Notes: generated by a model from the letters alone, not told the origin. Shown: positions 1 through 9,625, numbered from the stretch's first letter. The stretch is 64,000 nucleotides of DNA from Microvirga antarctica (GCF_017921815.1 NZ_JAGEMM010000002.1:434001-498000); one strand, 5' to 3'. A program made the numbers and translations.

Positions 1-276
1 CTGTCACGGCTCCGTCTTGCGCCTGGCGTATCGATCGGCGCGCCCGACGACGCGCTCCTCAAGGCCGTCCTCGTCAAGCTCTTCGTGGACAGACAGCTGG
101 TGGTGGATACCAGTGTTGTTGACTATATCGCGTTGAGGATCGAACGCTCGCTCGCCAAGGCAGACGAGCTGGTGAAAATCCTCGATAAGGAAGCGCTGAG
201 TCGGGGCCGCCGCGTGTCGCGGGCCATGGCGGCTGAGATTCTCGGGGCCGCGCAGGAAATGGATGACATCGATTGA
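1..276 (+). CDS. hdaA: DnaA-paralogue regulator HdaA, C-terminal part (5' end outside window)
   Basis: The reading frame is open from base 1 and ends at the TGA at 274-276, so only about 91 C-terminal residues are present. The visible part resembles the lid region of the AAA+ domain of Hda/DnaA paralogues, with [20 protein letters not shown] followed by [20 protein letters not shown]. It lacks a DnaA-type DNA-binding domain IV after this region. Hda proteins bind the sliding clamp and stimulate hydrolysis of DnaA-ATP after initiation, which prevents re-replication. The next gene, ppk, begins inside its stop codon, suggesting translational coupling. The hda-ppk pair is common in Hyphomicrobiales. 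The assignment rests on the C-terminal fragment and on synteny. Confidence 0.8.
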   Translation: MSRLRLAPGVSIGAPDDALLKAVLVKLFVDRQLVVDTSVVDYIALRIERSLAKADELVKILDKEALSRGRRVSRAMAAEILGAAQEMDDID

Positions 277-2585
277 AGCCCCTTACGCCCCCCCGTCGTG
301 AAACCGTCACGCAGTCCAAACCAAAACGGACGCCGAAGGTCACCCTGAAAGCAGCGACGGAGAGCGACGTGCGGAATAGCCTGGATCTGGACGATATCGT
401 CAGCGAAGCGCCATCCCCGAAGGCGCCGCCGGATATCGAGTTCGACGGGGCCGTGCTGCGCCAGTTTCCCCAGCGATTCATCAATCGCGAATTGTCCTGG
501 CTGCAATTCAACCGCCGGGTTCTCGAGGAGGCCTCTAACCGCTCGCATCCGTTGCTCGAGCAGTTGCGCTTCCTGTCCATCTCGGCCGGCAATCTCGATG
601 AGTTCTTCATGGTCCGCGTGGCGGGCCTGCGCGGACAGGTCCGCTCGGGTATCTCCGCGCCCTCGCAGGATGGATTGACGCCACAGGAGCAGTTGAACCG
701 CATCAGCGTCGCGGTGTCGGCGCTGGCCTCCGACCAGCAGCGCCGCTGGCGGGAACTCAAGGACGCCTTGCTGGAGGAGGGCATCGTCCTCGTGGACGGC
801 GCGACCGGCCTTACCAAGCCCGAGGCCTCCTGGCTCGAGGATTACTTCCTCAATCACGTCTTTCCGCTGCTCACGCCGCTCGCCATCGATCCGGCCCATC
901 CCTTCCCGTTCATTCCGAACCTTGGCGCGTCCATCGCGCTCAAGCTGGCGCGCCAAAGCGACGGCAAGGTGCTCAACGCCCTGATCCGCCTGCCGACGAA
1001 GGCCGACCGCTTCATCCGCCTGCCGGATTTCGCCGAGACCGGCGCAACCCGCTTCATCGCGCTGGAGCAGGTGATCGCGCTCTACACCAACCGGCTGTTC
1101 CCCGGCTACGACATGCAGGGGCAGGGGGCGTTCCGCGTCATCCGCGACAGCGATCTGGAAATCGAGGAAGAGGCCGAGGATCTCGTCCGCCTCTTTGAGA
1201 GCGCCCTGAAGCAACGCCGCCGCGGCAGCGTGATCCGGCTTGAGGTCGAGGCCGCGATGCCGGAGGATCTGCGCCTCTTCGTGGCCGAGGAGCTCGAGAT
1301 CTCCGGCGATGAAATGTTCGTCGTGGAAGGCATGCTGGGGCTCGACGAGCTGTCGCATCTGGTGGCGCTCGAGCGGCCCGATCTGAAGTTCAAACCTTAT
1401 AATGCGCGCTTCCCGGAGCGCATCCGCGAGCATAGCGGCGATTGTTTCGCCGCCATCCGCGAGAAGGACCTGATCGTCCATCACCCCTACGAGTCGTTCG
1501 ACGCGGTGGTGCAGTTCCTGCGTCAGGCGGCGGCCGATCCCAACGTGGTGGCGATCAAGCAGACGCTCTATCGGACCTCGTCCAATTCGCCCATCGTCGC
1601 CGCACTTGCCGAGGCGGCCGAGTCGGGCAAGGCCGTCACTGCACTGGTCGAGCTGAAGGCCCGCTTCGACGAAGAGGCCAATATCCGCTGGGCGCGGGAT
1701 CTCGAGCGGGCCGGCGCCCAGGTGGTGTTCGGCTTCATCGAGCTGAAGACGCATGCCAAGCTGTCGATGGTGGTGCGCCGGGAGGGTGGCCAGCTCATCA
1801 CCTATTGCCATGTGGGCACCGGCAACTACCACCCGATCACGGCGCGGGTTTACACCGACCTCTCGTTCTTCACCGCCGATCCGGTGATCGGGCGCGATGT
1901 GGGCCGCATCTTCAACTACATCACGGGCTATGCGGAGCCGGCCGAACTCGAGCGGATGGCGGTGTCGCCGCTGACGCTCAAGAAGCGCCTGCTCCAGCAT
2001 ATCGGCGAGGAGATCGCCAACGCGAAGGCGGGTCTCCCCGGCGCGATCTGGTGCAAGTGCAACTCGCTCGTCGATCAGGAGATCATCGATGCGCTCTACG
2101 ATGCGAGCGCTGCCGGCGTGCAGGTCGATCTCATCGTGCGCGGCATCTGCTGCCTCAGGCCGGGCATCAAGGGCCTGTCGGAGAATATCCGCGTCAAGTC
2201 GATCGTCGGGCGGTTCCTCGAACACACCCGCATTTACGCCTTCGGCAACGGCAAGAGCCTGCCGAATCCGAAAGCGCATGTGTACATCTCGTCCGCGGAC
2301 CTCATGTCGCGCAATCTCGACCGGCGCGTGGAGGCGCTCCTGCCGATCCTCAACCCGACCGTTCACCAGCAGGTGCTCGACCAGATCATGCTCGCCAACC
2401 TCCTCGACAACGAGCAGAGCTGGACCGTCCTGTCGGATGGCTCCAGCCAGCGGATCACGTTGTCGAAAGGCGAGGAACCCTTCAACGCCCATCGGTATTT
2501 CATGACCAATCCCAGCTTGTCCGGACGCGGCAAGTCGCTCAAGACGTCCAGCCCGAAAGCGCTGGCCAAACGTGGGCAGCGCTGA
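273..2585 (+). CDS. ppk: Polyphosphate kinase 1
   Basis: Catalyses reversible transfer of the ATP gamma-phosphate onto inorganic polyphosphate chains. The protein (about 770 residues from this start) shows the PPK1 N-terminal block [19 protein letters not shown] and the core [11 protein letters not shown]. Both family histidines are present: the autophosphorylated one in [11 protein letters not shown] (about residue 494), and the second in [20 protein letters not shown] (about residue 669). The TTG start at 273 overlaps the hdaA stop. The first roughly 60 residues are basic and low in complexity, so the true start may lie further in, for example the GTG near 370. The exopolyphosphatase gene follows immediately, so synthesis and degradation of polyphosphate are encoded together. 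Confidence 0.95.
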   Translation: MKPLTPPRRETVTQSKPKRTPKVTLKAATESDVRNSLDLDDIVSEAPSPKAPPDIEFDGAVLRQFPQRFINRELSWLQFNRRVLEEASNRSHPLLEQLRFLSISAGNLDEFFMVRVAGLRGQVRSGISAPSQDGLTPQEQLNRISVAVSALASDQQRRWRELKDALLEEGIVLVDGATGLTKPEASWLEDYFLNHVFPLLTPLAIDPAHPFPFIPNLGASIALKLARQSDGKVLNALIRLPTKADRFIRLPDFAETGATRFIALEQVIALYTNRLFPGYDMQGQGAFRVIRDSDLEIEEEAEDLVRLFESALKQRRRGSVIRLEVEAAMPEDLRLFVAEELEISGDEMFVVEGMLGLDELSHLVALERPDLKFKPYNARFPERIREHSGDCFAAIREKDLIVHHPYESFDAVVQFLRQAAADPNVVAIKQTLYRTSSNSPIVAALAEAAESGKAVTALVELKARFDEEANIRWARDLERAGAQVVFGFIELKTHAKLSMVVRREGGQLITYCHVGTGNYHPITARVYTDLSFFTADPVIGRDVGRIFNYITGYAEPAELERMAVSPLTLKKRLLQHIGEEIANAKAGLPGAIWCKCNSLVDQEIIDALYDASAAGVQVDLIVRGICCLRPGIKGLSENIRVKSIVGRFLEHTRIYAFGNGKSLPNPKAHVYISSADLMSRNLDRRVEALLPILNPTVHQQVLDQIMLANLLDNEQSWTVLSDGSSQRITLSKGEEPFNAHRYFMTNPSLSGRGKSLKTSSPKALAKRGQR

Positions 2586-2586
2586 C

Positions 2587-4110
2587 ATGCAGCTTCTCAA
2601 CCGGCGCGAGGCACAGGGCCGGCTCAAGGTGGGCCAGCCCATCGCGATCATCGATATCGGCTCGAACTCGGTCCGCCTCGTGGCCTACGAGGGCCTCGTT
2701 CGCTCTCTGACGCCGATCTACAACGAGAAGGTCCTGTGCGGCCTCGGCCGTCATGTAGCCACCACCGGCCGTCTCGATGATGATGCGGTCGGCCGTGCGC
2801 TTCGGGCGCTTGCCCGGTTCCGGGTTCTGTGCGCGACCATGAACGTCTCGGACGTGTTCGTCCTCGCCACCGCCGCCGCGCGGGACGCGTCGAACGGGCC
2901 TGCCTTCCTTGAGGCGGCATCCAGAGCCTGCGGCCGCGAAATCGCGCTGCTCTCCGGGGCTGAGGAAGCCCGCCTGTCAGCCCTCGGCGTCCTCTCCGGC
3001 TTCCACACGCCGGACGGCCTGGTGGGCGACATGGGCGGCGGCAGCCTCGAACTGGTGGATGTCAGGGCAGGTCATGTGGGCGTGGGCGTGACGATGCCGC
3101 TCGGCGGCCTTGCTCTCCAGGACCTCAGCGGGGGCTCGGTGAAGAAAGCCCAGAAGATCATCCGCGCGTCGCTCGAACGAGCACCCGACTATCTCGAAAA
3201 GCTCCATGGCCGGACCTTCTACGCGGTGGGCGGCACCTGGCGATCCCTGGCGCGGCTTCATCAGGCGGCGACGGATTATCCCCTCCACGTCATGCACGCC
3301 TACACCATCGATCCGGGCGGCAGCCTCGACTTTCTCCACCTGGTGGAGGAGGCAGACGCCAAGACGCTGAAAGACATCGAGAGCGTTTCAGAAGCGCGCC
3401 GGCCGCTGCTCGCCTACGGGGCGATTCTGCTTGAGGAAATCATCCGCCTCGGGCAACCGAAGGACGTCGCCATCTCCGCCTATGGCGTCCGCGAGGGGGT
3501 GCTCTACCAGAAGCTCGACAACGAGACCCAGCAGCTCGATCCGCTGGTAGCGGCCGCCGCCGACCTCAACCTGCTGCGCTCGCGCTCGCCCGGGCATGGC
3601 GACGAATTGTGGGCCTGGACGAGCCAGTTCATCGACTCGGTCGGCCTGCCGGAAACGGATGCGGAGCGTCGCCTGAGACGGGCCGCCTGTCTGCTGGCCG
3701 ATATCGGCTGGCGCGCCCACCCGGATTACCGGGGCGAGCAGAGCCTCAACCTCATCGCCTACGGGTCCTTTGCGGGCCTCGACCATGCGGGGCGCGCCTA
3801 TCTTGCGCTGTCGATCTTCTTCCGGCATGAGGGCCTGTCCCCCGACAAGGTCGGGTCGCGCATCAAGGTGCTGGCCGGAACCCGGTTGATGGAACGCGCC
3901 CGTTTCCTCGCCGCCCTGATGCGGATCGCTTATCCGGTCTCGGTCGCCATGGAAGGCGTGCTGCCCCGCACGCCACTCGTCGTGCGCGGCCGAAACATCG
4001 TGCTCAGCCTGCCGAAGGCCATGGCGGACCTTGCCAATGAGCGCCTCGCCGGACGCATGAAAGCGTTGGGCAAGCTCACGAATCTGGATCCGGTGATTGA
4101 AGTGATCTGA
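2587..4110 (+). CDS. ppx: Exopolyphosphatase / guanosine pentaphosphate phosphatase (Ppx/GppA family)
   Basis: Releases terminal phosphate from polyphosphate, and may also act on pppGpp. It belongs to the actin-like ASKHA fold. Visible motifs are phosphate-1 IAIIDIGSNSVRLVAYE near the N-terminus, the ATAAARDASNG block, LSGAEEARLSALG, and phosphate-2 GLVGDMGGGSLELV. The C-terminal half resembles the HD-like helical domain of long Ppx proteins. The ATG at 2587 is preferred: it lies 1 base after the ppk stop, while the GTG at 2572 in the same frame would overlap ppk. The protein is about 507 residues, a normal length for the long form. Transcription probably ends at the hairpin at 4166-4189. Confidence 0.93.
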   Translation: MQLLNRREAQGRLKVGQPIAIIDIGSNSVRLVAYEGLVRSLTPIYNEKVLCGLGRHVATTGRLDDDAVGRALRALARFRVLCATMNVSDVFVLATAAARDASNGPAFLEAASRACGREIALLSGAEEARLSALGVLSGFHTPDGLVGDMGGGSLELVDVRAGHVGVGVTMPLGGLALQDLSGGSVKKAQKIIRASLERAPDYLEKLHGRTFYAVGGTWRSLARLHQAATDYPLHVMHAYTIDPGGSLDFLHLVEEADAKTLKDIESVSEARRPLLAYGAILLEEIIRLGQPKDVAISAYGVREGVLYQKLDNETQQLDPLVAAAADLNLLRSRSPGHGDELWAWTSQFIDSVGLPETDAERRLRRAACLLADIGWRAHPDYRGEQSLNLIAYGSFAGLDHAGRAYLALSIFFRHEGLSPDKVGSRIKVLAGTRLMERARFLAALMRIAYPVSVAMEGVLPRTPLVVRGRNIVLSLPKAMADLANERLAGRMKALGKLTNLDPVIEVI

Positions 4111-4165
4111 GCAATCCTGCTGGCAGCAAGCCTCTCGCCAGCCCTCGATGTCGCGAGGACGAGCA

Positions 4166-4189
4166 AAACACCGGGATTGCCCGGTGTTT
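4166..4189. terminator. Bidirectional terminator between ppx and rnd
   Basis: A perfect 10-bp inverted repeat, AAACACCGGG and CCCGGTGTTT with the 4-base loop ATTG, has A-runs on one side and T-runs on the other. It lies between the convergent ppx and rnd genes and could terminate both transcripts. Confidence 0.85.
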
Positions 4190-4202
4190 CCGTCTGCCGT
4201 GT

Positions 4203-5384
4203 TCAGACAGGTGCGGTCGCCGCCGCAGCCGCATGGATCGGCCGAACCTTCACCCGGCCGCGCTCCAGAACCAGCCCGAATTCCCCGTTCTTGAGGGCCA
4301 GGGCCTTCTCGCCGAAAAGGGTCCGACGCCAGCCTTTCAGGGACGGCACATCGGCGCTGTCGCTCTCGGCGATGGCCTCCAGCTCGTCCACCGTGGCGAT
4401 GATCTTGGGCGCGACGCCCTCTTCCTCGGCGATCGCCTTCAGGAGAACCTTCAGCAGTTCGACGACGGCGCCGGCCGCACCGCGGCCTCGGGAGCGCTCG
4501 GGGGCCGGAACCGTGGAGGGATCACGGGCAAGACCGCGCTCCACCGCCTCGAGAATGTCCCCGCCGGTGCGGGAGCGCTCGAAACCGTTGGGAATCGACC
4601 GGAGCCGGCCGAGGGCCTCCACGTTGCGCGGGGCTGAAACCGCGAGGTCGACGACGGCGTCGTCCTTGAGGATCCGTCCCCGGGGGACATCGCGACTCTG
4701 GGCCTCACGCTCGCGCCAGGCGGCGATCTCCATCAGGACGGCGACCTCCTTGGGCTTGCGCAGGCGGCCCACAAGGCGACGCCACGCGTTTTCGGGATCG
4801 GCCTGGTAGGTCTCGGGCGCGGTGAGCACCGCCATTTCTTCGCTCAACCAAGCGAGCCGGCCGCTCTTCTGGAGCTGGGCGAGCAATTCCTGATAGACGG
4901 TCACCAGATAGGTGACGTCCGACAAGGCGTAGGTGAGTTGCGCCTCGGTGAGCGGCCGGCGCGACCAATCGGTAAAGCGCGACGACTTGTCGACGCGGGC
5001 CTTCGCCAAATCGTTGACCAGTTGCTCGTAGGAGACCGAATCGCCGTAGCCGCAGACCATGGCGGCAATCTGGGTGTCGAAAAGCGGGGCGGGGACCATC
5101 TGGCCGATATTCCACACGATCTCCAGATCCTGCCGGGCCGAGTGGAAGACCTTTGTCACGGCCGGGTCGGCCATCAGGGCCATGAAGGGATCGAGACTGA
5201 TGCCCTCCGCCAGCGGATCGATCAGGAAGGCGTCGTCCGGATCCGGCCCCGCCATCTGGATCAGGCAGAGCTTGGGATAATACGTGGTTTCTCGCAGAAA
5301 CTCCGTATCGACCGTCACGAACGGGTGGGCGGCAAGACGGGCACAGGCTGCCGCAAGGGCGTCGGTGGAAGTGATCAAATCCAT
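4203..5384 (-). CDS. rnd: Ribonuclease D
   Basis: A 3'-5' exoribonuclease that trims the 3' ends of tRNA precursors and other stable RNAs. The N-terminal DEDDy exonuclease domain shows [11 protein letters not shown] (Exo I), [12 protein letters not shown] (Exo II) and YALSDVTYL (Exo III, with Tyr and Asp). A C-terminal HRDC region follows, with [25 protein letters not shown] chose the ATG at 5384 ([10 protein letters not shown]), which gives about 393 residues, the usual RNase D size. A longer frame reaches 5510 but adds a non-conserved leader. It is transcribed toward ppx. The neighbouring exporter genes share its strand but are separated by about 150 bases. Confidence 0.93.
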   Translation of the reverse strand: MDLITSTDALAAACARLAAHPFVTVDTEFLRETTYYPKLCLIQMAGPDPDDAFLIDPLAEGISLDPFMALMADPAVTKVFHSARQDLEIVWNIGQMVPAPLFDTQIAAMVCGYGDSVSYEQLVNDLAKARVDKSSRFTDWSRRPLTEAQLTYALSDVTYLVTVYQELLAQLQKSGRLAWLSEEMAVLTAPETYQADPENAWRRLVGRLRKPKEVAVLMEIAAWREREAQSRDVPRGRILKDDAVVDLAVSAPRNVEALGRLRSIPNGFERSRTGGDILEAVERGLARDPSTVPAPERSRGRGAAGAVVELLKVLLKAIAEEEGVAPKIIATVDELEAIAESDSADVPSLKGWRRTLFGEKALALKNGEFGLVLERGRVKVRPIHAAAAATAPV

Positions 5385-5535
5385 GGTCAAGGCTTTTAGC
5401 CGAAGCCGGGCGTTCCTGCGACTCCTGACTTGGTGCCAGACGCGCAAAACCGGGGACATGGCGACCGACCGGTGGAGGGCCTTTGTGCCGGGGTGACCGT
5501 TGGCCCGCAACGGTTAGCGGGTGTTTATCAGGACC

Positions 5536-7695
5536 TCATGCGACGCTGCCATGGGAGCGGGCGGTCTCGACGAAAGCGAGGGCTTCGGAATCGATCGGGG
5601 CCGAGAGCTGGCCGCCGCGCAGGACGACGATGCGGTCCGCGGCCCGGATGGTATCCGGGCGGTGTGCGATGACGATGCGGGTGATGGCGAGTTCGGCCAG
5701 CGCCCGGTTCACCTCCCGCTCCTTGTCGAGGTCGAGATTGGACGTGCCCTCGTCCATGAACAGGATCCTGGGCCGCCGATAAAGCGCGCGGGCGAGGAGA
5801 ACCCGTTGGCGCTGGCCGCCCGACAGGGTCGTGCCCATATCGCCGATCAGGGTGTTGTAGTTCATCGGCATCGCCATGATCTCGTCGTCGATGCCGGCCA
5901 TCTCCGCGCAGCGCCGCATCCAGTCCACATCCAGGGTCGCGTCGAAGAAGCAGATGTTGTCCGCAAGGGTGCCGGAGAGAAGGTGATCGTCCTGCATGAC
6001 GACGCCGACCTGCGACCGGAAGGCCTGCAATCCCACATGGTCGAGCGGGACGCCATCCACCAGCACGGATCCGTCTCTCGGGGTCAGCAGGCCCAGCATG
6101 ACCTTGAGCAGGGTCGTCTTGCCGCCACCGGACGGGCCGGTGATGGCGACGAATTCGCCGGGGCTTGCCGAGAAGCTCGCGCCGGACAGCACCTCCGGTT
6201 CTATGTCGGCATAGCGGTAATGGACCGATCGGACCTCGATGTCCCCGCTGATCGGCCGGTCGATGAGGCCGCGACGCCCATGGCCGGGCTCCTTCTCGGT
6301 CAGCGCAATATCCGACAGGCGGGACACGTAAAGGTCCAGCATCCGGTATTGGAGCGCCATCTCGATCAGATTGGTGGCCTTGCCGAGGAACTGCTCTTTG
6401 TAGGCCATGAAGGCATAGAGCATGCCGATGGTGATCTCGCCCGCCATGGCGGCCCGCGCGCCCAGATACACGACCAGCACGTTTTCGAGCCCGTAGAGCA
6501 GCTGGTTGGCCGTGTTGAACCCGAGCGCGAGGCGGGCCTGTTTCATGCCCCGGTTGATGGCGTCCGCATGGCGGTTCTGCCACAGCGCCTCCCGGTCCGC
6601 CTCGCGACCGAAGATCTTGATGCTCTGGATCGCCCTCACGGTCTCGATGAAGGTCGTGCTTTCCCGGGCTGCCGCTTCGATGACCTCTTCCTGCATTTGG
6701 CGCGACAACAGATACGACGCGATGCGCAGCACCGCATACAAGGCCAGCACCGAAAGAACGACGGCCGACAGGGCGGGACTGTAGACAAGGATCATCCCCA
6801 GCGTCAGGACCGCCATCACCCCGTCGACCACCGCGCCGATGAGGCCCTGCGAGAACAGGCTCTGGATGGGCGCGGTCGCACCGAAGCGTGAGACGACGTC
6901 GCCGATATGCCGTTTCTCGAACCATTCCAGCGGCAGCCGGACCAGGTGGTTGAAGAGGTTCGCGCTCATCTGAAAGTTCAGGGCGTTGCCGAGGAACATC
7001 AGCACCTGCGCGCGCAGCCACGCCGCCCCGGTATTGATCACGAGCAGCAGGCTAAACCCGAGTGCCAGCGCCCCGAGCAGGCCGGCATCGCTCTTCATGA
7101 TGGCGTCATCAACCGCCAATTGCATGTAGAACGGGCTCGCCAGGGTCACGATCTGCAGGATGGCGGATAGTACGAGGGCCTGCCCAAGGGCGCGGTTCAT
7201 GCCCTTGAGACGGCCCCAGAAGGCCGACAGCGGCAGCCTGCTGGTCTCCTGCTTTTTCTCGAAGCTGCGGGTGGGCGACAGTTCCAGGGCAATGCCGGTA
7301 AAGTGGCGTCCGGCCTCCTTCAGCGTGTAGGTGCGCAGGCCCGAGGCGGGATCGTGGATGACGAGCTTCCGTCCGCGGACTTCCTTGAGCACCACAAAAT
7401 GGTTCATGTCCCAGTGCAGGATGCACGGAGTCGCGATGCGCCCCAGCTGTTCTGGTTCAAGTCGCAGGCCCCGCCCCATCAGGCCGATGCGCTGCGCGAG
7501 CGTGAGCAAGTCCTTGAGGGTGGTGCCCTTGAGAGAGATCGAAAACTTTCGGCGCAGGCTGATCAGGTCGAGCGCGTAGCCGTGGTAGGAGGCGACCATG
7601 GCAAGGCAGGCCAATCCGCATTCGGCCGCCTCCGTCTGTCGGATCAGGGGCAGCTGCGGGCGGCCGAGAATGTCGAGCTTGTCGAGCAGGCTCAC
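5536..7695 (-). CDS. C39-peptidase-containing ABC exporter (bacteriocin/GG-peptide exporter)
   Basis: An inner-membrane exporter that cleaves double-glycine leaders and secretes the released peptide. The 719-residue protein has the full PCAT architecture. First is an N-terminal C39 peptidase with catalytic Cys26 in QTEAAECGLACLAMVASYHG, His99 in DMNHFVVLKEV and Asp115 in IHDPASG. Then come a six-helix membrane domain (about residues 150-430) and an ATPase with Walker A GPSGGGKTTLL, signature LSGGQRQRVLLARAL and Walker B RILFMDEGTSNLD. The intact triad separates it from RTX exporters, which carry an inactive C39-like domain. The GTG start at 7695 overlaps the TGA of the HlyD gene (GTGA), so the two are translationally coupled. 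Probable substrates are the GG peptides encoded at 9310-9558, 9703-9858 and 10403-10576. Confidence 0.95.
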   Translation of the reverse strand: MSLLDKLDILGRPQLPLIRQTEAAECGLACLAMVASYHGYALDLISLRRKFSISLKGTTLKDLLTLAQRIGLMGRGLRLEPEQLGRIATPCILHWDMNHFVVLKEVRGRKLVIHDPASGLRTYTLKEAGRHFTGIALELSPTRSFEKKQETSRLPLSAFWGRLKGMNRALGQALVLSAILQIVTLASPFYMQLAVDDAIMKSDAGLLGALALGFSLLLVINTGAAWLRAQVLMFLGNALNFQMSANLFNHLVRLPLEWFEKRHIGDVVSRFGATAPIQSLFSQGLIGAVVDGVMAVLTLGMILVYSPALSAVVLSVLALYAVLRIASYLLSRQMQEEVIEAAARESTTFIETVRAIQSIKIFGREADREALWQNRHADAINRGMKQARLALGFNTANQLLYGLENVLVVYLGARAAMAGEITIGMLYAFMAYKEQFLGKATNLIEMALQYRMLDLYVSRLSDIALTEKEPGHGRRGLIDRPISGDIEVRSVHYRYADIEPEVLSGASFSASPGEFVAITGPSGGGKTTLLKVMLGLLTPRDGSVLVDGVPLDHVGLQAFRSQVGVVMQDDHLLSGTLADNICFFDATLDVDWMRRCAEMAGIDDEIMAMPMNYNTLIGDMGTTLSGGQRQRVLLARALYRRPRILFMDEGTSNLDLDKEREVNRALAELAITRIVIAHRPDTIRAADRIVVLRGGQLSAPIDSEALAFVETARSHGSVA

Positions 7696-8933
7696 ATGCG
7701 CCCCCGGACACTCAGGAGTGGCTCGAACAGCCACGCGAGAAGGGAGCGTTCCTCCAGGATGATATCGGCCTGAACGGACATATCCGGTTGCAGCGCGACG
7801 GAATGTCCGAAGGCCTCGATGCTCTGCTGGCGCAGGGCGACGGCAACCCGATAGGAAGGCTCCTTCAGGGCGACCTTGCCATACGTTTCGTTCGGCGCGA
7901 GGACGGCCTGCGAGACCGTCTCCACATGGCCCTCGACGATTCCGAACCGCTGATAGGGAAACGCGTCGACCATGAGGCGCACCCGCTGGCCGACGCGCAC
8001 GAAGCCGATGGCCCGGCTCGGCACGAAGAGTTCGACGAGGAGCTCGGCGCCGTCGGGCACCAGGGTCAGGAGAGGGCGGCTCGCATCGACGATCTGCCCC
8101 GCATTGGCCTGGAGCGCGGTGACGCGCCCGGCGATCGGCGCCCGGACGACCTGCGCGCCCCGCGCCTCCACTTCGGCGCGATCGCGCTCCCGGTCTGCCA
8201 GGGCGAGACGCAGCTGCGAGACACGCTCGTTCTGCTGCACCGGCAATTGCTCGCGCTGGAGCTGGATCTGCTCGAGCTCGCGATCGACCGCGGCCATCTG
8301 GCGCTCAAGGTCGGCGAGGCTTTGACGGCTGGCCAGCAGATTGGCCTCCTGCTCCTGCAGTGCGACCTTGGTGGCGTTCCCTTTGCGATAGAGTTCGGCG
8401 AGCGTCTGCCGCCGGTCGTCGACGGCCTCGATATGCTGCGCCTGCAGGTCGCGCTGTGCGGCGATGGCGGTTCTTTGGGCCTTGACGCTTGCGATGGCGG
8501 CATCGAGCCGGATGCTCTCGTTGGCGACGCGGGCGGGATCGGCCGCGATCTGCTCGCGGAGCAGGCGGGCCTGGGCGTCGAGCGAAGCAAAGAGCGCGGT
8601 GCCGAGCGTGCCGCCACCCGCCAGTCCCTGCTGCGTGTCGACGGTAAAAAGCGCCTGGCCGGCGGCCACGCTATCGCCCTCGCGGATTCTGATGTCGGTC
8701 ACGATGCCGTCGCGACGCGCCGCCACCCGCACGAGACCTGCGCTCGAGACGAGCGCCCCGGACGCCATCTCCTTGCGGGAATAGCCCGCATTGGCCGCGA
8801 ACGCGATCGAGACGGCTGTCGCGAGAAACAGAAAGCCGCCGAGCAGGTGCCAGGACATGGGGGAAGCCGGCATGGACGCCGCTGTTTCGTCCGCACCCGC
8901 CAGGACCTGCGGACGAAAGAAGCTCTGTGTCAC
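7692..8933 (-). CDS. HlyD-family membrane fusion (adaptor) protein
   Basis: Periplasmic adaptor that links the ABC exporter to an outer-membrane TolC-type channel. The roughly 413-residue protein has a short cytoplasmic N-terminus, one transmembrane helix (WHLLGGFLFLATAVSIAFAA), a lipoyl/biotinyl-like half-motif (ARRDGIVTDIRIREGDSVAAGQ), a long coiled coil rich in Gln, Arg and Glu, and the second half-motif (VRAPIAGRVTALQANAGQIV). The C-terminal beta-barrel portion includes PYQRFGIVEGHVETVS, typical of bacteriocin-type adaptors. The GTG at 8933 is preferred because AGGA lies 6-7 bases upstream, although a TTG at 8954 is possible. It is the first gene of the exporter operon. No TolC gene is in the window, so the channel must be encoded elsewhere. 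Confidence 0.93.
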   Translation of the reverse strand: MTQSFFRPQVLAGADETAASMPASPMSWHLLGGFLFLATAVSIAFAANAGYSRKEMASGALVSSAGLVRVAARRDGIVTDIRIREGDSVAAGQALFTVDTQQGLAGGGTLGTALFASLDAQARLLREQIAADPARVANESIRLDAAIASVKAQRTAIAAQRDLQAQHIEAVDDRRQTLAELYRKGNATKVALQEQEANLLASRQSLADLERQMAAVDRELEQIQLQREQLPVQQNERVSQLRLALADRERDRAEVEARGAQVVRAPIAGRVTALQANAGQIVDASRPLLTLVPDGAELLVELFVPSRAIGFVRVGQRVRLMVDAFPYQRFGIVEGHVETVSQAVLAPNETYGKVALKEPSYRVAVALRQQSIEAFGHSVALQPDMSVQADIILEERSLLAWLFEPLLSVRGRM

Positions 8934-9081
8934 GGCCTGTCCTCGGGCTTTCAATCAAACAATGAAGCTAATGAAAGAGTGTTGCACAAACAGCAAGAAG
9001 GCAAGTCCGCCTTGTGAAAATCAAATATAGAACCAGATACTGTAAGTAGAATTATCGATAGCACACCACAATCACAATGTT

Positions 9082-9101
9082 AGCTATCTAAACGGATAGC
9101 T
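9082..9101. repeat. Inverted repeat, possible operator
   Basis: Perfect 7-bp arms AGCTATC and GATAGCT flank the 6-base loop TAAACG. It lies in the divergent spacer upstream of the exporter operon and of the first GG peptide. It has no T-run, so a protein-binding site is as likely as an RNA hairpin. Confidence 0.45.
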
Positions 9102-9244
9102 CTTGTAGATTTCAATCCTCCTTTGCCTAGATAAAATCGGGCTGTGGCTTGAAGAATATGCGGGGTAATTGCTCAAATTGACGCAACGGGATTTATCATA
9201 ATGCGTGAACAGCAACATTATTGAATTGCGCGGTTCTTGAAGCC

Positions 9245-9265
9245 GACCTCTCCGTCGGGGAGGTC
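9245..9265 (+). promoter_or_regulatory. Hairpin in the 5' leader of the first GG-peptide gene
   Basis: GACCTCTCC and GGGGAGGTC pair over 9 bp (one G-U) with the 3-base loop GTC, 44 bases before the ATG at 9310. No T-run follows, so it is not a standard terminator. It may stabilise the mRNA or act as a regulatory element. Confidence 0.4.
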
Positions 9266-9309
9266 TATCTCAAGAATTTCAGAGCGACGAGATTTTAACG
9301 GATACGATT

Positions 9310-9558
9310 ATGTTGGCCCTTTGCGACGATGACTTGGCGCGCGTGTCGGGCGGGATATATTCCAATGACTTCGTTGAGTTCATGGATCTGATCGGCAGCG
9401 GTGGCGGGTCCGCCGGAGATGGCGGGGGAGGAACCTCAGCCAAACCGAAGAAGCCCGTAATGTACATGGATCCGATCCTGATTACGCCGAACAAGATTAT
9501 CGAATTGCCGAAAGAGCCGCCGCTGCCGAAGCGGGACCCTAATTTCAGGTGCTGCTAA
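9310..9558 (+). CDS. Double-glycine leader peptide, microcin-like, 82 residues
   Basis: A small secreted-peptide precursor. The N-terminus MLALCDDDLARVSGG matches the double-glycine leader pattern (Leu at -12, acidic at -8, Leu at -7, Val at -4, Gly-Gly at -2/-1). It is exactly 15 residues long, as in the microcin V precursor. Cleavage would release a 67-residue core starting IYSNDF, with a Gly/Ser-rich stretch (residues about 29-41), then a Pro/Lys-rich part with MYMDPILITP and KEPPLPKRDP, ending in two cysteines. The core has no recognisable family. The ATG at 9310 is the only canonical start in the open frame. Its ribosome binding site is weak (GGA about 7 bases upstream). A strong terminator follows at 9626-9659. 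The neighbouring C39 exporter supports export of this peptide. Confidence 0.78.
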   Translation: MLALCDDDLARVSGGIYSNDFVEFMDLIGSGGGSAGDGGGGTSAKPKKPVMYMDPILITPNKIIELPKEPPLPKRDPNFRCC

Positions 9559-9586
9559 GCGTCTTCGACATTTAGAAATCGATCCT

Positions 9587-9616
9587 GTCGAAGGGGAGCT
9601 CAGGCTTCCCTTCGAC
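9587..9616. repeat. Long inverted repeat downstream of the first GG-peptide gene
   Basis: GTCGAAGGGGAGC pairs with GCTTCCCTTCGAC over 13 bp (one G-U) around the loop TCAG. There is no T-run on either side. It could protect the mRNA 3' end of the plus-strand peptide gene, or help stop leftward transcripts from the gene at 9703-9858. Confidence 0.5.
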
Positions 9617-9625
9617 GAGAGTCAT

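Larger units (their letters stand above)
8934..9309. other. AT-rich divergent intergenic region of the GG-peptide island
   Basis: This spacer separates the leftward exporter operon from the rightward GG-peptide gene at 9310. It is visibly richer in A and T than the surrounding genes and probably holds promoters for both directions. It contains two inverted repeats (9082-9101 and 9245-9265). A TTGACG at 9178-9183 is followed by CATAAT at 9197-9202, but the 13-base spacing is short for a sigma-70 promoter. A 19-codon frame at 8971 with three cysteines lacks a ribosome binding site and was not called. Confidence 0.6.

Noticed and set aside
123-2651. 842-codon minus-strand frame opposite ppk
   Set aside because: It is the antisense shadow of a high-GC gene. 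The translation is low in complexity, rich in Arg, Asp, His and Leu, and matches no family. ppk on the other strand has all PPK1 motifs.
5521-6891. 456-codon plus-strand frame opposite the C39 exporter
   Set aside because: Antisense to a gene with unambiguous C39, membrane and ATPase motifs.
8971-9030. 19-codon frame with three cysteines beside the HlyD gene
   Set aside because: No ribosome binding site or leader motif, and too short to support without expression data.
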